Shown: positions 9,347 to 19,442, numbered from the stretch's first letter. The stretch is DNA of 64,000 bases from Campylobacter sp. MIT 21-1684 (GCF_026241315.1 NZ_JAPHNA010000002.1:62001-126000); one strand, 5' to 3'. The notes: a model not told the origin generated them from the sequence alone. Numbers and translations are program-made.

Positions 9347-11410
9347 CTAAATGGGTTGCACGGCTTTGATCTGCATCTTTTTAAGAGTTTTATAGATTTC
9401 ACTTACATATTCTTCTAAAACCTGTTGGGAATCAAGTATTTTTTCATCTTGTTTTGCAATGATTTTGTGATATTCACCTTGACCGTCAAGTTCATATGCA
9501 AGTGCAGTATCGCTTAATTGTAAGCGAAGAATTTGTGCAAGTTTAGCTTTACTTCTTTCATCGAAGATGGGAGTCATAAGTTCAAGCCTTCGTTCTAAAT
9601 TGCGTGGCATCCAATCCGCACTTGAAATAAAATAATGCGGTTGAGTGTGTTTAAAATAAAAAATTCTTGCGTGTTCTAAATACTTACCTATAATGCTTCG
9701 TACGCGAATGTTTTGGCTGTAAGCATTTTGCGGCTTTAAGCAGCAAATTCCACGTACAATTAAGTCAATCTTGACTCCTTGACTTGAAGCTTTATAAAGA
9801 GCTTTGATGATGTCAGAATCAACAAGTGCATTCATCTTTGCAACAATGACTCCCTCATTTGCTTTAGAGCTTTCTTTGGCTATCATTTCTAAAATTTTTT
9901 CTTTAATTTGATGTGGGCTCATTGAAAGAGTTTGAAGGTGTCTGTTTTTGCTAAAGCCTGAAAGTATATGAAAAAAACTTGTACTGTCTCTTGCAAATTC
10001 TGCCTTGCTTGTAAAATAACTCACGTCAGTATAGATTTTTGCACTACTTGCGTTATAGTTTCCTGTGCTCAAATGCATATAGAATTTTAATCTTTCACCC
10101 TCTTTGCGTATGACTTGAGAGATTTTTGCATGGACTTTAAAACCTGTAATACCATAGATTATATGCGCTCCTGCATTTTCAAGAGCCTTTGCCCAATGCA
10201 AGTTATTTTCTTCATCAAATCTCGCTTTAAGCTCTACCATAACAGTAACTTGTTTGCCATCACTTGCAGCATCGATTAAAGCTTGGACAATATTTGAATT
10301 CTTTTCAACTCTATAAAGTGTCATTCTTATAGAAATGACATCAGGATCTTTACTTGCTTGTTTGATAAACTGATACACAGGATCAAAGCTTTCAAAAGGT
10401 TGTAAAATCAATACATCTTCTTTATTGATTGCTTCGAAAATAGAGATATTTTCATTAAAAGGAGGAAGAGTTTTTGGTGTATATAAAGGGCTTAATAAAT
10501 GTGTGAAAACTTTATTATTTACTATTTGCCACAAACTTGAAAGGTTGAGAAAAATTCCATATTCATACACATCTTTATGAAAAATTTTCATATGAGTGTT
10601 GAGGAATTCGACGATTTGTTCATCAGCACCTTTTTGAATTTCAAGACGTACAAAAGCTCCTTTTCTACGAAGTTTTAAACCTTGTTCAAGTATCATCATA
10701 AAGTCATCAGCCTCTTCCTCTTCTATATGTATATCTGCATTTCTAGTAACTCGAAAACTTGCTGAACTTAAGAGTTTATAACCGGGAAAAATTTCCTCTG
10801 TATGTTGATGAACTATACTTTCTATAGGCACATAAGTGTTTGAACTCACTTGATAAAAGCGAGGTAGGACACGAGGGATTCGTATCATTCCAAATCTGAT
10901 AATATCAGGATGTTTTTTATCACAAATTTTTACTGCTAAAGAAAAAGAAAGGTTGTTTAGATGTGGAAAAGGGTGTGTTGCATCAACTGCGATAGGTACG
11001 ATGATAGAAAAGATATTAGAAAAAAAATATTCATCGCATTTGGCTTGTAAATTTGAATCTAAATTTTCATAGCTTTTGATAAAGAGATTTTCTTTTTCAA
11101 GCTCTTTTGTAATGTCTGTAAAATATTTTTCTAATTTTTCTTTCTCCTTGTGCAAGTATTTACGAATTTCTTTAAGTTGTGTTAAAGGCGTAAGCTCATC
11201 GCTGTTGCTTGCATTCACACCTGCTGAAAAAAGTTGTTTTAGTCCCGCAACACGTATCATATAGAATTCATCTAAATTGGTGCAGTAAATAGCTATGAAT
11301 TTAAACTTTTCAAGCAAGGGCAAATTCTTAGAACATTGATCTAAAACACGAGAATTGAAGCGAAGCCAAGAAAGTTCTCTGTTTAAAAACATATGTGGAA
11401 GTGTTTGCAT
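9347..11410 (-). CDS. ppk: Polyphosphate kinase 1
   Basis: A 687-residue PPK1, which polymerises the gamma-phosphate of ATP into polyphosphate and is linked to stress survival and virulence in C. jejuni. N-terminal [13 protein letters not shown] is the family signature. The catalytic core includes [11 protein letters not shown] (conserved His) and [17 protein letters not shown]; the second half has [11 protein letters not shown] and [10 protein letters not shown]. Full length. It is divergent from nrfHA, as in C. jejuni (Cj1357-Cj1359). Confidence 0.96.
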   Translation of the reverse strand: MQTLPHMFLNRELSWLRFNSRVLDQCSKNLPLLEKFKFIAIYCTNLDEFYMIRVAGLKQLFSAGVNASNSDELTPLTQLKEIRKYLHKEKEKLEKYFTDITKELEKENLFIKSYENLDSNLQAKCDEYFFSNIFSIIVPIAVDATHPFPHLNNLSFSLAVKICDKKHPDIIRFGMIRIPRVLPRFYQVSSNTYVPIESIVHQHTEEIFPGYKLLSSASFRVTRNADIHIEEEEADDFMMILEQGLKLRRKGAFVRLEIQKGADEQIVEFLNTHMKIFHKDVYEYGIFLNLSSLWQIVNNKVFTHLLSPLYTPKTLPPFNENISIFEAINKEDVLILQPFESFDPVYQFIKQASKDPDVISIRMTLYRVEKNSNIVQALIDAASDGKQVTVMVELKARFDEENNLHWAKALENAGAHIIYGITGFKVHAKISQVIRKEGERLKFYMHLSTGNYNASSAKIYTDVSYFTSKAEFARDSTSFFHILSGFSKNRHLQTLSMSPHQIKEKILEMIAKESSKANEGVIVAKMNALVDSDIIKALYKASSQGVKIDLIVRGICCLKPQNAYSQNIRVRSIIGKYLEHARIFYFKHTQPHYFISSADWMPRNLERRLELMTPIFDERSKAKLAQILRLQLSDTALAYELDGQGEYHKIIAKQDEKILDSQQVLEEYVSEIYKTLKKMQIKAVQPI

Positions 11411-11617
11411 TTGCTCTCCTTGTTTTTGAATGTATTATATGATTTGACAATAAATAAGCACTTATTATCAAGAGATAATTTGTAGATTGTGAAAAACTTT
11501 TTTTATTTTGTGAAATAAAGTAAATAAGAGTAAATATATCCTTAAAATAATATTAAATATTTTTATGATATATTTTATTTTCGTCATTGTCAGTTTTGTA
11601 AATTTGGAGGAAGTATT

Positions 11618-12115
11618 ATGAAAGAAAAAAAGAATTTTGATTTTTTTAGTATTTTTCTTATTTTACTTTTTGTATTTTTTGCTACAGGTTTTTATACTTT
11701 TTATAATGCAAAAGGTACCTCTTACTTGAGTAATGCAAGTGAATCCTGTAATAACTGTCATATTATGAATCAAGTTTATAACGACTATTTGGCTGCTCCT
11801 CATTCTAAAAAAGTAGCAGGAGAACCAAGAGCAACCTGTTCTGATTGTCATTTACCTCATAGTTTTATTGATAAATGGGTTGCTAAAACTGAAAGTGGTT
11901 TAGGCCACGCTTATGCTTTTACTTTTAAACTTGATGAATTGCCAACAAATTTAAGTGCTAATGAAAAAAGCAAACAAATGGTACAAGAAAATTGTATTCG
12001 TTGTCATAGTGAATTTGCAGCTGTGGCCATTAATGCAAGTACAAATCCACACAATGATAAAAGTTTAAGTTGTGTGTCTTGTCATAGTAGTGTTGGACAT
12101 AAACGCGGATTTTAA
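11618..12115 (+). CDS. nrfH: Cytochrome c nitrite reductase membrane subunit NrfH
   Basis: A 165-residue NapC/NirT-family tetrahaem cytochrome, anchored by a single N-terminal helix (about 10-29). It passes electrons from menaquinol to NrfA. Four CxxCH sites are at 44-48, 74-78, 126-130 and 152-156. A strong GGAGGA ribosome site precedes the start. nrfA follows after 16 bases, so the two form an operon. Confidence 0.95.
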   Translation: MKEKKNFDFFSIFLILLFVFFATGFYTFYNAKGTSYLSNASESCNNCHIMNQVYNDYLAAPHSKKVAGEPRATCSDCHLPHSFIDKWVAKTESGLGHAYAFTFKLDELPTNLSANEKSKQMVQENCIRCHSEFAAVAINASTNPHNDKSLSCVSCHSSVGHKRGF

Positions 12116-12131
12116 TTTTTAAAGGATTGGT

Positions 12132-13955
12132 ATGAATAAGAAAATTTCATTGTTTGGTATAGTTGTTTTGGTTGTGCTTATAGGGGCGGTTTTATGGCTC
12201 AATAACGACATTAGCAAGAAACAAAATGAAGGCTTAGGAGGGATTGATAACAAAAATTTTGTTGAATTAAGTGATGACAATCCTGTCTTTGATGAATGGG
12301 GTAAGAATTTTCCTGATCATTTAGATATGTATTTGCAAGTGGAAACTCAAAAGCCTATTCCTACAGAATTTGGTGGAAATTTAGCGTATTCAAAACTGAT
12401 ACGTTATCCGCAATTAACTTTGCTTTGGGCAGGCTATCCTTTTTCAATCGATGCAAATGAAGAAAGAGGGCATTTTTGGATACAGGTTGATCAAATGGAT
12501 ACGGCAAGAAATAATAAAGATTTTCTTAATGCGCACGGTTTTGCCGGTTTTGGTGGTCAGCCTACAGCCTGTATGAATTGCCATAGTGGTTGGACTCCTT
12601 GGCTTTTAAAAAACATAGCACAAAATGATTGGATTGCTTTTAATTCTACAAAATATTGGACTATGATTAAAAATATTCCAGCGCTCAATGGTATAGTGGA
12701 AAATTCCGAACAACACGCAGGACCTCACGGTGGCAAGAGAATGGGCGTTACCTGTGCTGACTGTCATAATCCAAACGATATGCAACTTCGTTTGACAAGA
12801 CCAGCAGCGATTAATGCTTTAGTTCAATTTAGAGGCTATGAAGCTGACGCAATTACAGGTGTAAAAGCGAGCAGGGAAGAGATGAGAACTTTGGTTTGTT
12901 CTCAATGTCACGTTGAATATTATTTTAGACCAACTGGGCAAAAAGTTACGGTTATGGGAGAGAGTATTACAAACGATACTTCAAAAAAATGGTGGAATGG
13001 TACTCAAAAGACTTATGATGAATACGAATTTTGGAGAGATGGTAACAAGCCAACTGAAATTGAAGTTGATGGTATAGAACTTGTATTCCCTTGGGCTGAA
13101 TGGAAAAAAGGACAACCATTTAGAATAGAAATGTTTGATGATTATTATGAGAAGATACGTGCTATTTTCAATAAAGACTGGGTGCATAAAATCACAGATG
13201 CACCTATGATTAAGATTCAACATCCAGAAAGTGAGCTTTATAGTGGTGGTGTGCATGCTGCAAATGGTGTAAGTTGTGCCGATTGTCATATGCCTTATAT
13301 AAGAAAAGGTTCAAAAAAACTTACTCAACACAATATCACTTCACCTCTGCAAGATATTAATTCAGCGTGTAAGACTTGTCATACTCAAAGCGAGGATTAT
13401 TTACGAGCACAGATTAAAGATATTCAAAATTCTGTCGCTTATGATTTAAGAACAGCAGAGTACGGCATAGTAAGTTTGATAACAGATATTAAAACATTAA
13501 GAGAAAAACTCGGTGTTTTAGTAGAGTATCAAACAGATGGACAAGCTGATAAGGCTAAGATTTCAGATACTCTCAAAGAAGTTTTAGAACTCCATAGAAA
13601 AGCTCAAATGAGAGCAGATTTTGTTGGTGCTGAAAATTCAACAGGTTTTCATAATCCAAGAGAAGCTTCAAGAATGCTTTTACAAGCTATTGATATGGCA
13701 AGACAGGGACAAACAAAACTCGTTGAAATTGCAAATGCCAATCACATTAAAGATTTTAAAACTTCAAATTTGGGATTTGATGATATGCAACAGCTCAATC
13801 CGGGTGAAATTCATTATAAAGTAGATGTTAATGAACACAAAGCAGGTGAGCGTTATTATAAACACGGTAATGTCAATGGTAATCCTCCCGCCCAATATCT
13901 AGTAAATGATAAAAACCTTGCACCTTACAATTACAACATTGTAGATAAGAAATAA
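12132..13955 (+). CDS. nrfA: Periplasmic nitrite reductase NrfA, pentahaem cytochrome c
   Basis: A 607-residue enzyme reducing nitrite to ammonium with six electrons; it also gives protection against nitric oxide in C. jejuni. A membrane-spanning or signal segment occupies residues 4-23. Five haem sites are visible: CMNCH (147-151), CADCH (208-212), CSQCH (256-260), CADCH (382-386) and CKTCH (413-417). The first, active-site haem has CxxCH where most NrfA proteins have CxxCK, a feature shared with C. jejuni. A hairpin terminator follows directly. Confidence 0.96.
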   Translation: MNKKISLFGIVVLVVLIGAVLWLNNDISKKQNEGLGGIDNKNFVELSDDNPVFDEWGKNFPDHLDMYLQVETQKPIPTEFGGNLAYSKLIRYPQLTLLWAGYPFSIDANEERGHFWIQVDQMDTARNNKDFLNAHGFAGFGGQPTACMNCHSGWTPWLLKNIAQNDWIAFNSTKYWTMIKNIPALNGIVENSEQHAGPHGGKRMGVTCADCHNPNDMQLRLTRPAAINALVQFRGYEADAITGVKASREEMRTLVCSQCHVEYYFRPTGQKVTVMGESITNDTSKKWWNGTQKTYDEYEFWRDGNKPTEIEVDGIELVFPWAEWKKGQPFRIEMFDDYYEKIRAIFNKDWVHKITDAPMIKIQHPESELYSGGVHAANGVSCADCHMPYIRKGSKKLTQHNITSPLQDINSACKTCHTQSEDYLRAQIKDIQNSVAYDLRTAEYGIVSLITDIKTLREKLGVLVEYQTDGQADKAKISDTLKEVLELHRKAQMRADFVGAENSTGFHNPREASRMLLQAIDMARQGQTKLVEIANANHIKDFKTSNLGFDDMQQLNPGEIHYKVDVNEHKAGERYYKHGNVNGNPPAQYLVNDKNLAPYNYNIVDKK

Positions 13956-13982
13956 AATCAGGTCTTAATAAGACTTGATTTT
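13954..13982 (+). terminator. Rho-independent terminator of nrfHA
   Basis: AAAATCAGGTCTT (13954-13966) and AAGACTTGATTTT (13970-13982) form a 13-bp stem with one G-T pair and a 3-base loop, immediately after the nrfA stop. The right arm ends in T4 and the downstream sequence is AT-rich. Confidence 0.75.
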
Positions 13983-14050
13983 AAATTTACTTTTATAATA
14001 CATTATAAAGAATAAACTTTGCTTTTGTAAAGGCTAATAAAGGTACATTA

Positions 14051-14608
14051 ATGATAAATAAAAACAAACTCTTTCGACAAATACATATCTATTGTAGTCT
14101 TTTTTTTCTTCCTGCTGCTTTGATTTTTGCTCTTTCAGGTCTTCTGTTTCTTTTTGATTTTCACTCAAGTATTGGTATGGAAGAACAGGATTATATTTTA
14201 GAAAAAAAGATTGAAAAAGGAGAGGAACAGCAACAATTATTGAATTTTTTAAAAGAACAAGGAATTAAAATTCCCTCAAACACCCAATTAAAAACAGGCA
14301 AAAAAAATAATACTTATGTTATGGGAGGAGTTCATTATAGCATTATAATGACTTTGATCGGGGAAAATCAATATAAAATTACAACACAAACAAGAAGCGT
14401 ACTGGGAGATATGATGATGTTGCATAAAGATAAAGGAGAGTGGTATTTTTCTGTTTTAAGTGTTGGTTTGGGCATAGTTTTGTTTCTGCTTTATATTTCT
14501 GGACTTATTATTACTTTTTTCGCAAACAAAAAAGAGAGAAAGGGACAGATTATAGTATTTATTTTAGGTTTGTTGGTTACTGTAATTTTGTTTTATTGTA
14601 GTGTTTAG
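14051..14608 (+). CDS. PepSY-associated membrane protein
   Basis: A 185-residue protein with an N-terminal helix (about 15-37), a polar periplasmic-looking segment of about 90 residues, then two C-terminal helices (about 137-157 and 165-183). The opening NKLFRQIHIYCSLFFLPAALIF resembles PepSY-associated TM proteins, which often accompany iron or haem-related membrane reductases and cytochromes. The motif MMMLHKDKGEW before the last helices fits the conserved LH of that family. Position after nrfHA, beyond the terminator, suggests its own promoter. The function is unknown. Confidence 0.65.
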   Translation: MINKNKLFRQIHIYCSLFFLPAALIFALSGLLFLFDFHSSIGMEEQDYILEKKIEKGEEQQQLLNFLKEQGIKIPSNTQLKTGKKNNTYVMGGVHYSIIMTLIGENQYKITTQTRSVLGDMMMLHKDKGEWYFSVLSVGLGIVLFLLYISGLIITFFANKKERKGQIIVFILGLLVTVILFYCSV

Positions 14609-14639
14609 CGGTTTTAAGCTGTATATTATGTATTTTCTA

Positions 14640-14645
14640 TATAAT
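14640..14645 (+). promoter_or_regulatory. -10 box of tRNA-Ser
   Basis: A perfect TATAAT ends 9 bases before the mature tRNA-Ser. No good -35 is visible, which is normal in Campylobacter. Confidence 0.7.
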
Positions 14646-14654
14646 TAGACTTTT

Positions 14655-14744
14655 GGACAGATGGGTGAGTGGCTGAAACCACACCCCTGCTAAGGGTGCA
14701 GATCTTAACGGGTCTCGAGGGTTCAAATCCCTCTCTGTCCGCCA
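14655..14744 (+). tRNA. tRNA-Ser (GCT)
   Basis: Acceptor arms GGACAGA (14655-14661) and TCTGTCC (14734-14740) pair perfectly; discriminator G and encoded CCA follow. The anticodon stem CACCC/GGGTG encloses CTGCTAA, giving anticodon GCT at 14689-14691. A long variable arm confirms serine. It stands at the left edge of the inositol island. Confidence 0.96.
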
Positions 14745-14873
14745 CCGAAACTTTTTTTGAGTTTTCTAGCTAAGAATTTTAAAAAAGCAAATCAATGATA
14801 GCACTTAAAAGCAAGCTTCTATTCCAAGAAATTCTGCAAAGGGAATATTTCATTGGCATTATTTTACAATTTC

Positions 14874-16367
14874 TTAGGAATGTTTTTCTTCAAAATTAAA
14901 GATTATGTTTTCTTTCTCATTTGTAAAGTATCTTTGAGTTACAGTTTTTGTTTCTGTATAAAAGGTTACAGCTTGTTTGCCATAAGCGTGTAAATCCCCA
15001 TAAAAAGAACCTTTCCAACCTGTAAAAGAGAAAAAAGGTAAAGGTACAGGTATAGGAACATTAACGCCAACCTGACCAACGCTGATTTCTTTGACAAAGA
15101 GTGAGGAGGCTGAGAGAGAATTTGTAAAGATAGAAGTACCGTTGCCAAATTCGTTTGTATTGATGATATTGATAGCTTCATTAAGGGTTTGAACTTCTAA
15201 AACACAAAGTACAGGAGCAAAAATTTCCTTTTTATAAATTTGCATATTTGTATTCACATTAGTAAAAACGCAAGGTCCAAGCCAGTTTCCATTAGGGTAG
15301 CCTTCTATTGTTATCCCTCTTCCGTCTAAAGCCAAAGTAGCTCCTTCTTCAATCCCACTTTCAATGATTTTTTTCACTCGTTCAAGAGCCTCGTTACTAA
15401 TAAGTGGTCCATAAGCTGCTTTAGGATCATTATATGCTCCGGGCTTAACGCTTTTTAAACGATCAAGCAAGGTTTTAATAAATTTTTTTGCTTCACCAAC
15501 AAAAATAACAACAGAAGTAGCCATACATCTTTGTCCCGCAGCACCCATAGAAGAACCTATGAGGGCATTGACAGCCTTTTCTTCATCAGCATCAGGCATA
15601 ATAACCATATGATTCTTAGCTCCTACCAAAGCTTGAGCCCTTTTTAAATTTGCACTAGCACGTGAGTAAATATACGCACCAACAGCTGGAGAACCAACAA
15701 AAGAATAGGCTTTAATCAAAGGATGATCTAAAAGCATATCAACTTGTTCTTTTTGTCCGTGTACAACTTGTAAGATTCCTTTAGGAACATCACACTGCAG
15801 GAAAAGCTCTGCCAAACGCATTGCAGTTTGTGGAACAAGTTCGGAAGGTTTTAAAATAAAAGCATTGCCACATACAATAGCAAGTGGAAACATCCACAAA
15901 GGAATCATTCCGGGAAAATTAAAAGGTGTGATTCCAGCACATACTCCTAAAGCTTGTTTATAAGAAAAAGTATTAATACCTTTAGAAACATTTTCGACTG
16001 TTTCACCCATCAACAAAGTAGGAGCACTGCAAGCAAATTCGACTACTTCATATCCTCGTACTATATCTCCTTTTGCATCATCAAGAGTTTTACCCTGTTC
16101 TTTTGCTAAAATTGTAGCCAATTGCTCTAAATTTTCTTTAAGTAGAGCTTGGTACTGCAACATTGCTCTTACCCTTGTCATTATGGGAGTATCTCTGTAT
16201 TCTAAAAAAGCTTTATGCGCTGAATGAACAGCTCGATCTATTTCATTTTTAAGCATACAAGGTACGCGCACCAAAACTTCTCCTGTAAGTGGAGAAAGCG
16301 ATTCGACAAATTTGTCGCTTTTGCTTTCTATGAATTGTCCATCTACTAAAGCCTTAAGTTTATTCAT
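14874..16367 (-). CDS. iolA: Malonate/methylmalonate semialdehyde dehydrogenase, CoA-acylating (IolA/MmsA)
   Basis: A 497-residue aldehyde dehydrogenase of the CoA-acylating MmsA type. ITPFNFPGMIPLWMFP carries N150, GAKNHMV (250-254) is typical of MMSDH in place of the usual ELGG glutamate, and GAAGQRCMA gives catalytic C281. It converts malonate semialdehyde to acetyl-CoA and CO2 with NAD. It is divergently transcribed from the transporter and iol genes across a 281-bp control region. It is the last step of both the canonical and the proposed inositol routes. Confidence 0.9.
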   Translation of the reverse strand: MNKLKALVDGQFIESKSDKFVESLSPLTGEVLVRVPCMLKNEIDRAVHSAHKAFLEYRDTPIMTRVRAMLQYQALLKENLEQLATILAKEQGKTLDDAKGDIVRGYEVVEFACSAPTLLMGETVENVSKGINTFSYKQALGVCAGITPFNFPGMIPLWMFPLAIVCGNAFILKPSELVPQTAMRLAELFLQCDVPKGILQVVHGQKEQVDMLLDHPLIKAYSFVGSPAVGAYIYSRASANLKRAQALVGAKNHMVIMPDADEEKAVNALIGSSMGAAGQRCMATSVVIFVGEAKKFIKTLLDRLKSVKPGAYNDPKAAYGPLISNEALERVKKIIESGIEEGATLALDGRGITIEGYPNGNWLGPCVFTNVNTNMQIYKKEIFAPVLCVLEVQTLNEAINIINTNEFGNGTSIFTNSLSASSLFVKEISVGQVGVNVPIPVPLPFFSFTGWKGSFYGDLHAYGKQAVTFYTETKTVTQRYFTNEKENIIFNFEEKHS

Positions 16368-16505
16368 TCTTTCTCCTTATTTGGTTATGAGTTTTTATTT
16401 CTAAATACAAATTTTAAACAGTTTAAAAAATGTGTGATTGAGACTTGTAACTCTTGTTTGAAATCTAACATAATTTTATATTTTTTTTGAAAAAATATCC
16501 TATTT

Positions 16506-16545
16506 TATGTAACTTTATGTAACTTTATGTAACTTTATGTAACTT
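16506..16545. repeat. Four tandem copies of TATGTAACTT between iolA and the transporter operon
   Basis: The 10-base unit TATGTAACTT is repeated four times without error at 16506-16545. A 10-base period places each copy on the same DNA face. It lies about 140 bp upstream of iolA and 105 bp upstream of the binding-protein gene. It could be a cooperative operator or a slippage-prone promoter spacer. The rest of the 281-bp gap (16368-16648) is AT-rich with no ORF; an AAGGAG site precedes 16649. Confidence 0.9.
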
Positions 16546-16648
16546 TATAGCGGCAAATTTACAAAATAATTCCTCAATTATTTAATATTTTTTCAAAATT
16601 AAAAAAATAATCTGTATTATATCGTAATATATTGCTTAAGGAGTTATT

Positions 16649-17548
16649 ATGTTAAACAAAGTTTTTTTGATGGTATTGTGTCTTTGTACTTTAGCTTTGG
16701 CTAAAGATATAAATATTGTTTTTGTAACACACGGGACTGATGGAGATCCTTTTTGGAGCGTTTTTAAAAACGGAGTGAGTGATGCAGCTAAAGAAACAAA
16801 AGTCAAGGTTGATTACCGCAATCCTGCAAATGGGGACAAGACAGAGATGGCAAGACTGATACAATCAGCTGTTTCAAAACGACCTGATGGACTTATTGTT
16901 ACTATACCAGATAAAAATGCTCTTTCAAAGGATATTAAAAAAGCAAGAGACTTAAATATCCCAGTCATAGTCGTCAATTCAGGAGAAGAAGTTAGCAAAG
17001 AACTTGGTACTTTGATGTATATAGGCTCTTCTGAATATAAAGCAGGCTTATTAGCTGGAAAAAAAGCAAAAGAGGCTGGAGTAAAAAGCTTTGTTTGTGT
17101 TAATCACGAGATTACAAACACGGTTTTAGAACAAAGATGTCAAGGTTTTGCTGATGGTTTGGGTATTAAAAACAATATGATTGATACTGGGTATGACCCA
17201 AGCGAAATCCAAAAAAGACTTGAACCTTATTTAAAAAATGTTGATGCTATTTTGACTATAGGACCTATTTCAGCTTCTGCAACAATAGATCTTTTAAAGA
17301 AAAAAAGAATAGAAAAATATTTTGCAACCTTTGATCTTTCAAAAGAAATCACACAAGCGATTAAAGATAATGTGATTCAATTTGCAATTGACCAACAACA
17401 ATATCTTCAAGGTTATTTGCCTATCATTTTCCTAGCGCAGTATGCAAAATATGGAGTTATCCCAAGTGTAGATGTTTTAACAGGACCTGCTTTTGTGGAT
17501 AAAAACAATGTAAAGCAAGTTGAAGAGCTTGCAGGAACATACAGATAG
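16649..17548 (+). CDS. Periplasmic sugar/inositol-binding protein
   Basis: A 299-residue periplasmic binding protein of the ribose/galactose (type 1) fold. A signal peptide of about 18 residues (hydrophobic, ending ALA before KDINIVFV) directs export. Motifs include THGTDGDPFWSVFKNG, QSAVSKRPDGLIVTIPD and ILTIGPISASAT. With the permease and ATPase downstream it forms an ABC importer. The genetic setting predicts inositol, comparable to IbpA of Caulobacter, but the ligand is inferred from context. Confidence 0.85.
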   Translation: MLNKVFLMVLCLCTLALAKDINIVFVTHGTDGDPFWSVFKNGVSDAAKETKVKVDYRNPANGDKTEMARLIQSAVSKRPDGLIVTIPDKNALSKDIKKARDLNIPVIVVNSGEEVSKELGTLMYIGSSEYKAGLLAGKKAKEAGVKSFVCVNHEITNTVLEQRCQGFADGLGIKNNMIDTGYDPSEIQKRLEPYLKNVDAILTIGPISASATIDLLKKKRIEKYFATFDLSKEITQAIKDNVIQFAIDQQQYLQGYLPIIFLAQYAKYGVIPSVDVLTGPAFVDKNNVKQVEELAGTYR

Positions 17549-17557
17549 GGGCATTTT

Positions 17558-18634
17558 ATGGATGAAAGACTTAAAAAAGAAAGCCTACTGAAGAAAATTC
17601 TCAAAAAGCCAGAATTTCCTCCTGTGCTTGGAGCAGTCGTAATCTTTGTAATTTTTTTCTTTCTTGCAAGTGGTGATATGTTCTCTTTGGAAGGAAGTCT
17701 TTCTTGGATAGAGCAAGCTGCTTTGATAGGCATACTTGCAGTAGGAGTTTGTTTGTTGATGATAGCGGGCGAGTTTGATTTGTCCATAGGTTCTATGATA
17801 GGTTTTTCTGGAATGATGATGGCTATTTTAATTGTGGAATATAAGATGAATGTTTCACTTGCTATCATTCTTACATTTCTTGTTTCTATGCTTATTGGTT
17901 TTATAAATGGATATTTGGTTATAAAGACAAAACTGCCTTCCTTTATAGTTACTCTCGGTTCTTTGTTTATTTTAAGGGGTTTGACAGTAGCACTTTCAAG
18001 ACTCCTTACAAATCAAACCCTTGTTTCTGGAGTGAATGAGTATTCTAGTGAAAGTTGGTTTGCAGCATTCTTTGGAGGTGAAACTTTTACTGAAGTTTTT
18101 AGTTTTTTAGCAAAACATCAACTTATTACAACCTATCCTGATGGCACTCCTGTGGTAAGTGGCATTAAAATGGTCATAGTGTGGTGGATAGGCTTGAGCA
18201 TACTTGGAGTTATACTTTTAAGACTAACAAAATATGGCAATTGGATTTATGCAACAGGAGGAGATGAACAAGCTTCTAAAAATATGGGCGTTCCTACAAA
18301 TAAAGTCAAAATTGCTCTTTTTATGCTTACTGCTTTTTGCGCTAGTGTTTTTGCGGCGTGTCAAGTGTTTGATTATGGTTCAGCAGATGCTCAAAGAGGA
18401 CTTTTGAAAGAATTTGAGGCAATTATTGCTGTTGTTATGGGTGGGGCTTTGCTGACAGGAGGATATGGGACTGTTATCGGTGCCTTTTTAGGAGCGTTAA
18501 TTTTTGGTGTTGTAAATATAGGAATTTCTTACACAAGCATTGACAGCGATTATTTTAGAGTGTTTTTGGGTTGTATGCTTTTAATAGCTGTCATCTTTAG
18601 CGATTCTATTCGAAAAAAAATTATGAGGCAATAA
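17558..18634 (+). CDS. ABC sugar/inositol transporter permease
   Basis: A 358-residue integral membrane protein of the RbsC/XylH family (BPD_transp_2), with about eight to ten hydrophobic segments. The family signature GEFDLSIGSMIGFSGMM and the late GGALLTGGYGTVIGAFLG are both present. It starts 9 bases after the binding protein stop. It is expected to form the transmembrane channel, with two copies served by the single-domain ATPase encoded next. Confidence 0.87.
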   Translation: MDERLKKESLLKKILKKPEFPPVLGAVVIFVIFFFLASGDMFSLEGSLSWIEQAALIGILAVGVCLLMIAGEFDLSIGSMIGFSGMMMAILIVEYKMNVSLAIILTFLVSMLIGFINGYLVIKTKLPSFIVTLGSLFILRGLTVALSRLLTNQTLVSGVNEYSSESWFAAFFGGETFTEVFSFLAKHQLITTYPDGTPVVSGIKMVIVWWIGLSILGVILLRLTKYGNWIYATGGDEQASKNMGVPTNKVKIALFMLTAFCASVFAACQVFDYGSADAQRGLLKEFEAIIAVVMGGALLTGGYGTVIGAFLGALIFGVVNIGISYTSIDSDYFRVFLGCMLLIAVIFSDSIRKKIMRQ

Positions 18635-18635
18635 A

Positions 18636-19433
18636 ATGCAAAAAGAAGCTCTTATTCATATTGAAAATATTACAAAACATTTTGGCAATATCATAGCACT
18701 TAATGGTATAAGTTTAGACTTATATCCGGGTGAGGTTATGTGCTTGCTTGGCGATAATGGAGCAGGTAAATCAACACTGATAAAAACTTTGGCAGGAGTG
18801 CACGAAAAAACTTCAGGAGTCTATAAAATCAACAATAAAGATGTGATTTCTCCGACTCCTCAAAAAATTCTTGATGAGGGTGTGGCTACTGTGTATCAAG
18901 ATTTATCAACCATTCCTTTAATGTCCCTAACAAGGAATTTCTTTCTAGGCAGAGAGGATGAAATTCTTAAAAAATTTCTTTTCTTAAAGATAATGGATTT
19001 CAAAAAAGCTGACAAAATAACTATAGAAGCTATGAAGGATATAGGCATTAGCGTTAGAGAGCCTTCTCAACCTATTGGGACTTTAAGCGGTGGTGAAAGA
19101 CAATGCCTTGCTATTGCTAAAGCCGTGCATTTTGGTGCAAAAGTCTTAATTTTGGATGAACCAACTTCTGCCTTAGGAGTAGCTCAATCTTCTATGGTTT
19201 TAAAATATATCTTACAAGCGCGTAAAAGAAATTTGGGAGTCATTTTTATCACCCATAATGTCTATCACGCTTATGCTGTTGGTGATAGATTTACCATACT
19301 TAATAGAGGAAAAACTTTAGGAACTTTCAAAAAAAGCGAAATAAGCATTGAAAATTTACAAAGCAAAATGGCTGGAGATAAAACTATACAAGATTTAAGT
19401 GATGAGCTTGGTGAAAATGCTTACAATTTATAA
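18636..19433 (+). CDS. ABC sugar/inositol transporter ATPase, single nucleotide-binding domain
   Basis: A 265-residue ATPase with Walker A GDNGAGKST, signature LSGGERQ, Walker B KVLILDEPTSALG and switch His in FITHNVYHA. Sugar importers of this class usually carry a fused double ATPase of about 500 residues; this one is a single domain, as in the fructose importer FrcA, and must dimerise. One base separates it from the permease gene. Confidence 0.87.
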   Translation: MQKEALIHIENITKHFGNIIALNGISLDLYPGEVMCLLGDNGAGKSTLIKTLAGVHEKTSGVYKINNKDVISPTPQKILDEGVATVYQDLSTIPLMSLTRNFFLGREDEILKKFLFLKIMDFKKADKITIEAMKDIGISVREPSQPIGTLSGGERQCLAIAKAVHFGAKVLILDEPTSALGVAQSSMVLKYILQARKRNLGVIFITHNVYHAYAVGDRFTILNRGKTLGTFKKSEISIENLQSKMAGDKTIQDLSDELGENAYNL

Positions 19434-19442
19434 GGAATAAGA

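Noticed and set aside
17413-17868. A 151-codon minus-strand frame across the binding-protein and permease genes
   Set aside because: It spans two well-supported genes in antisense and resembles no family.
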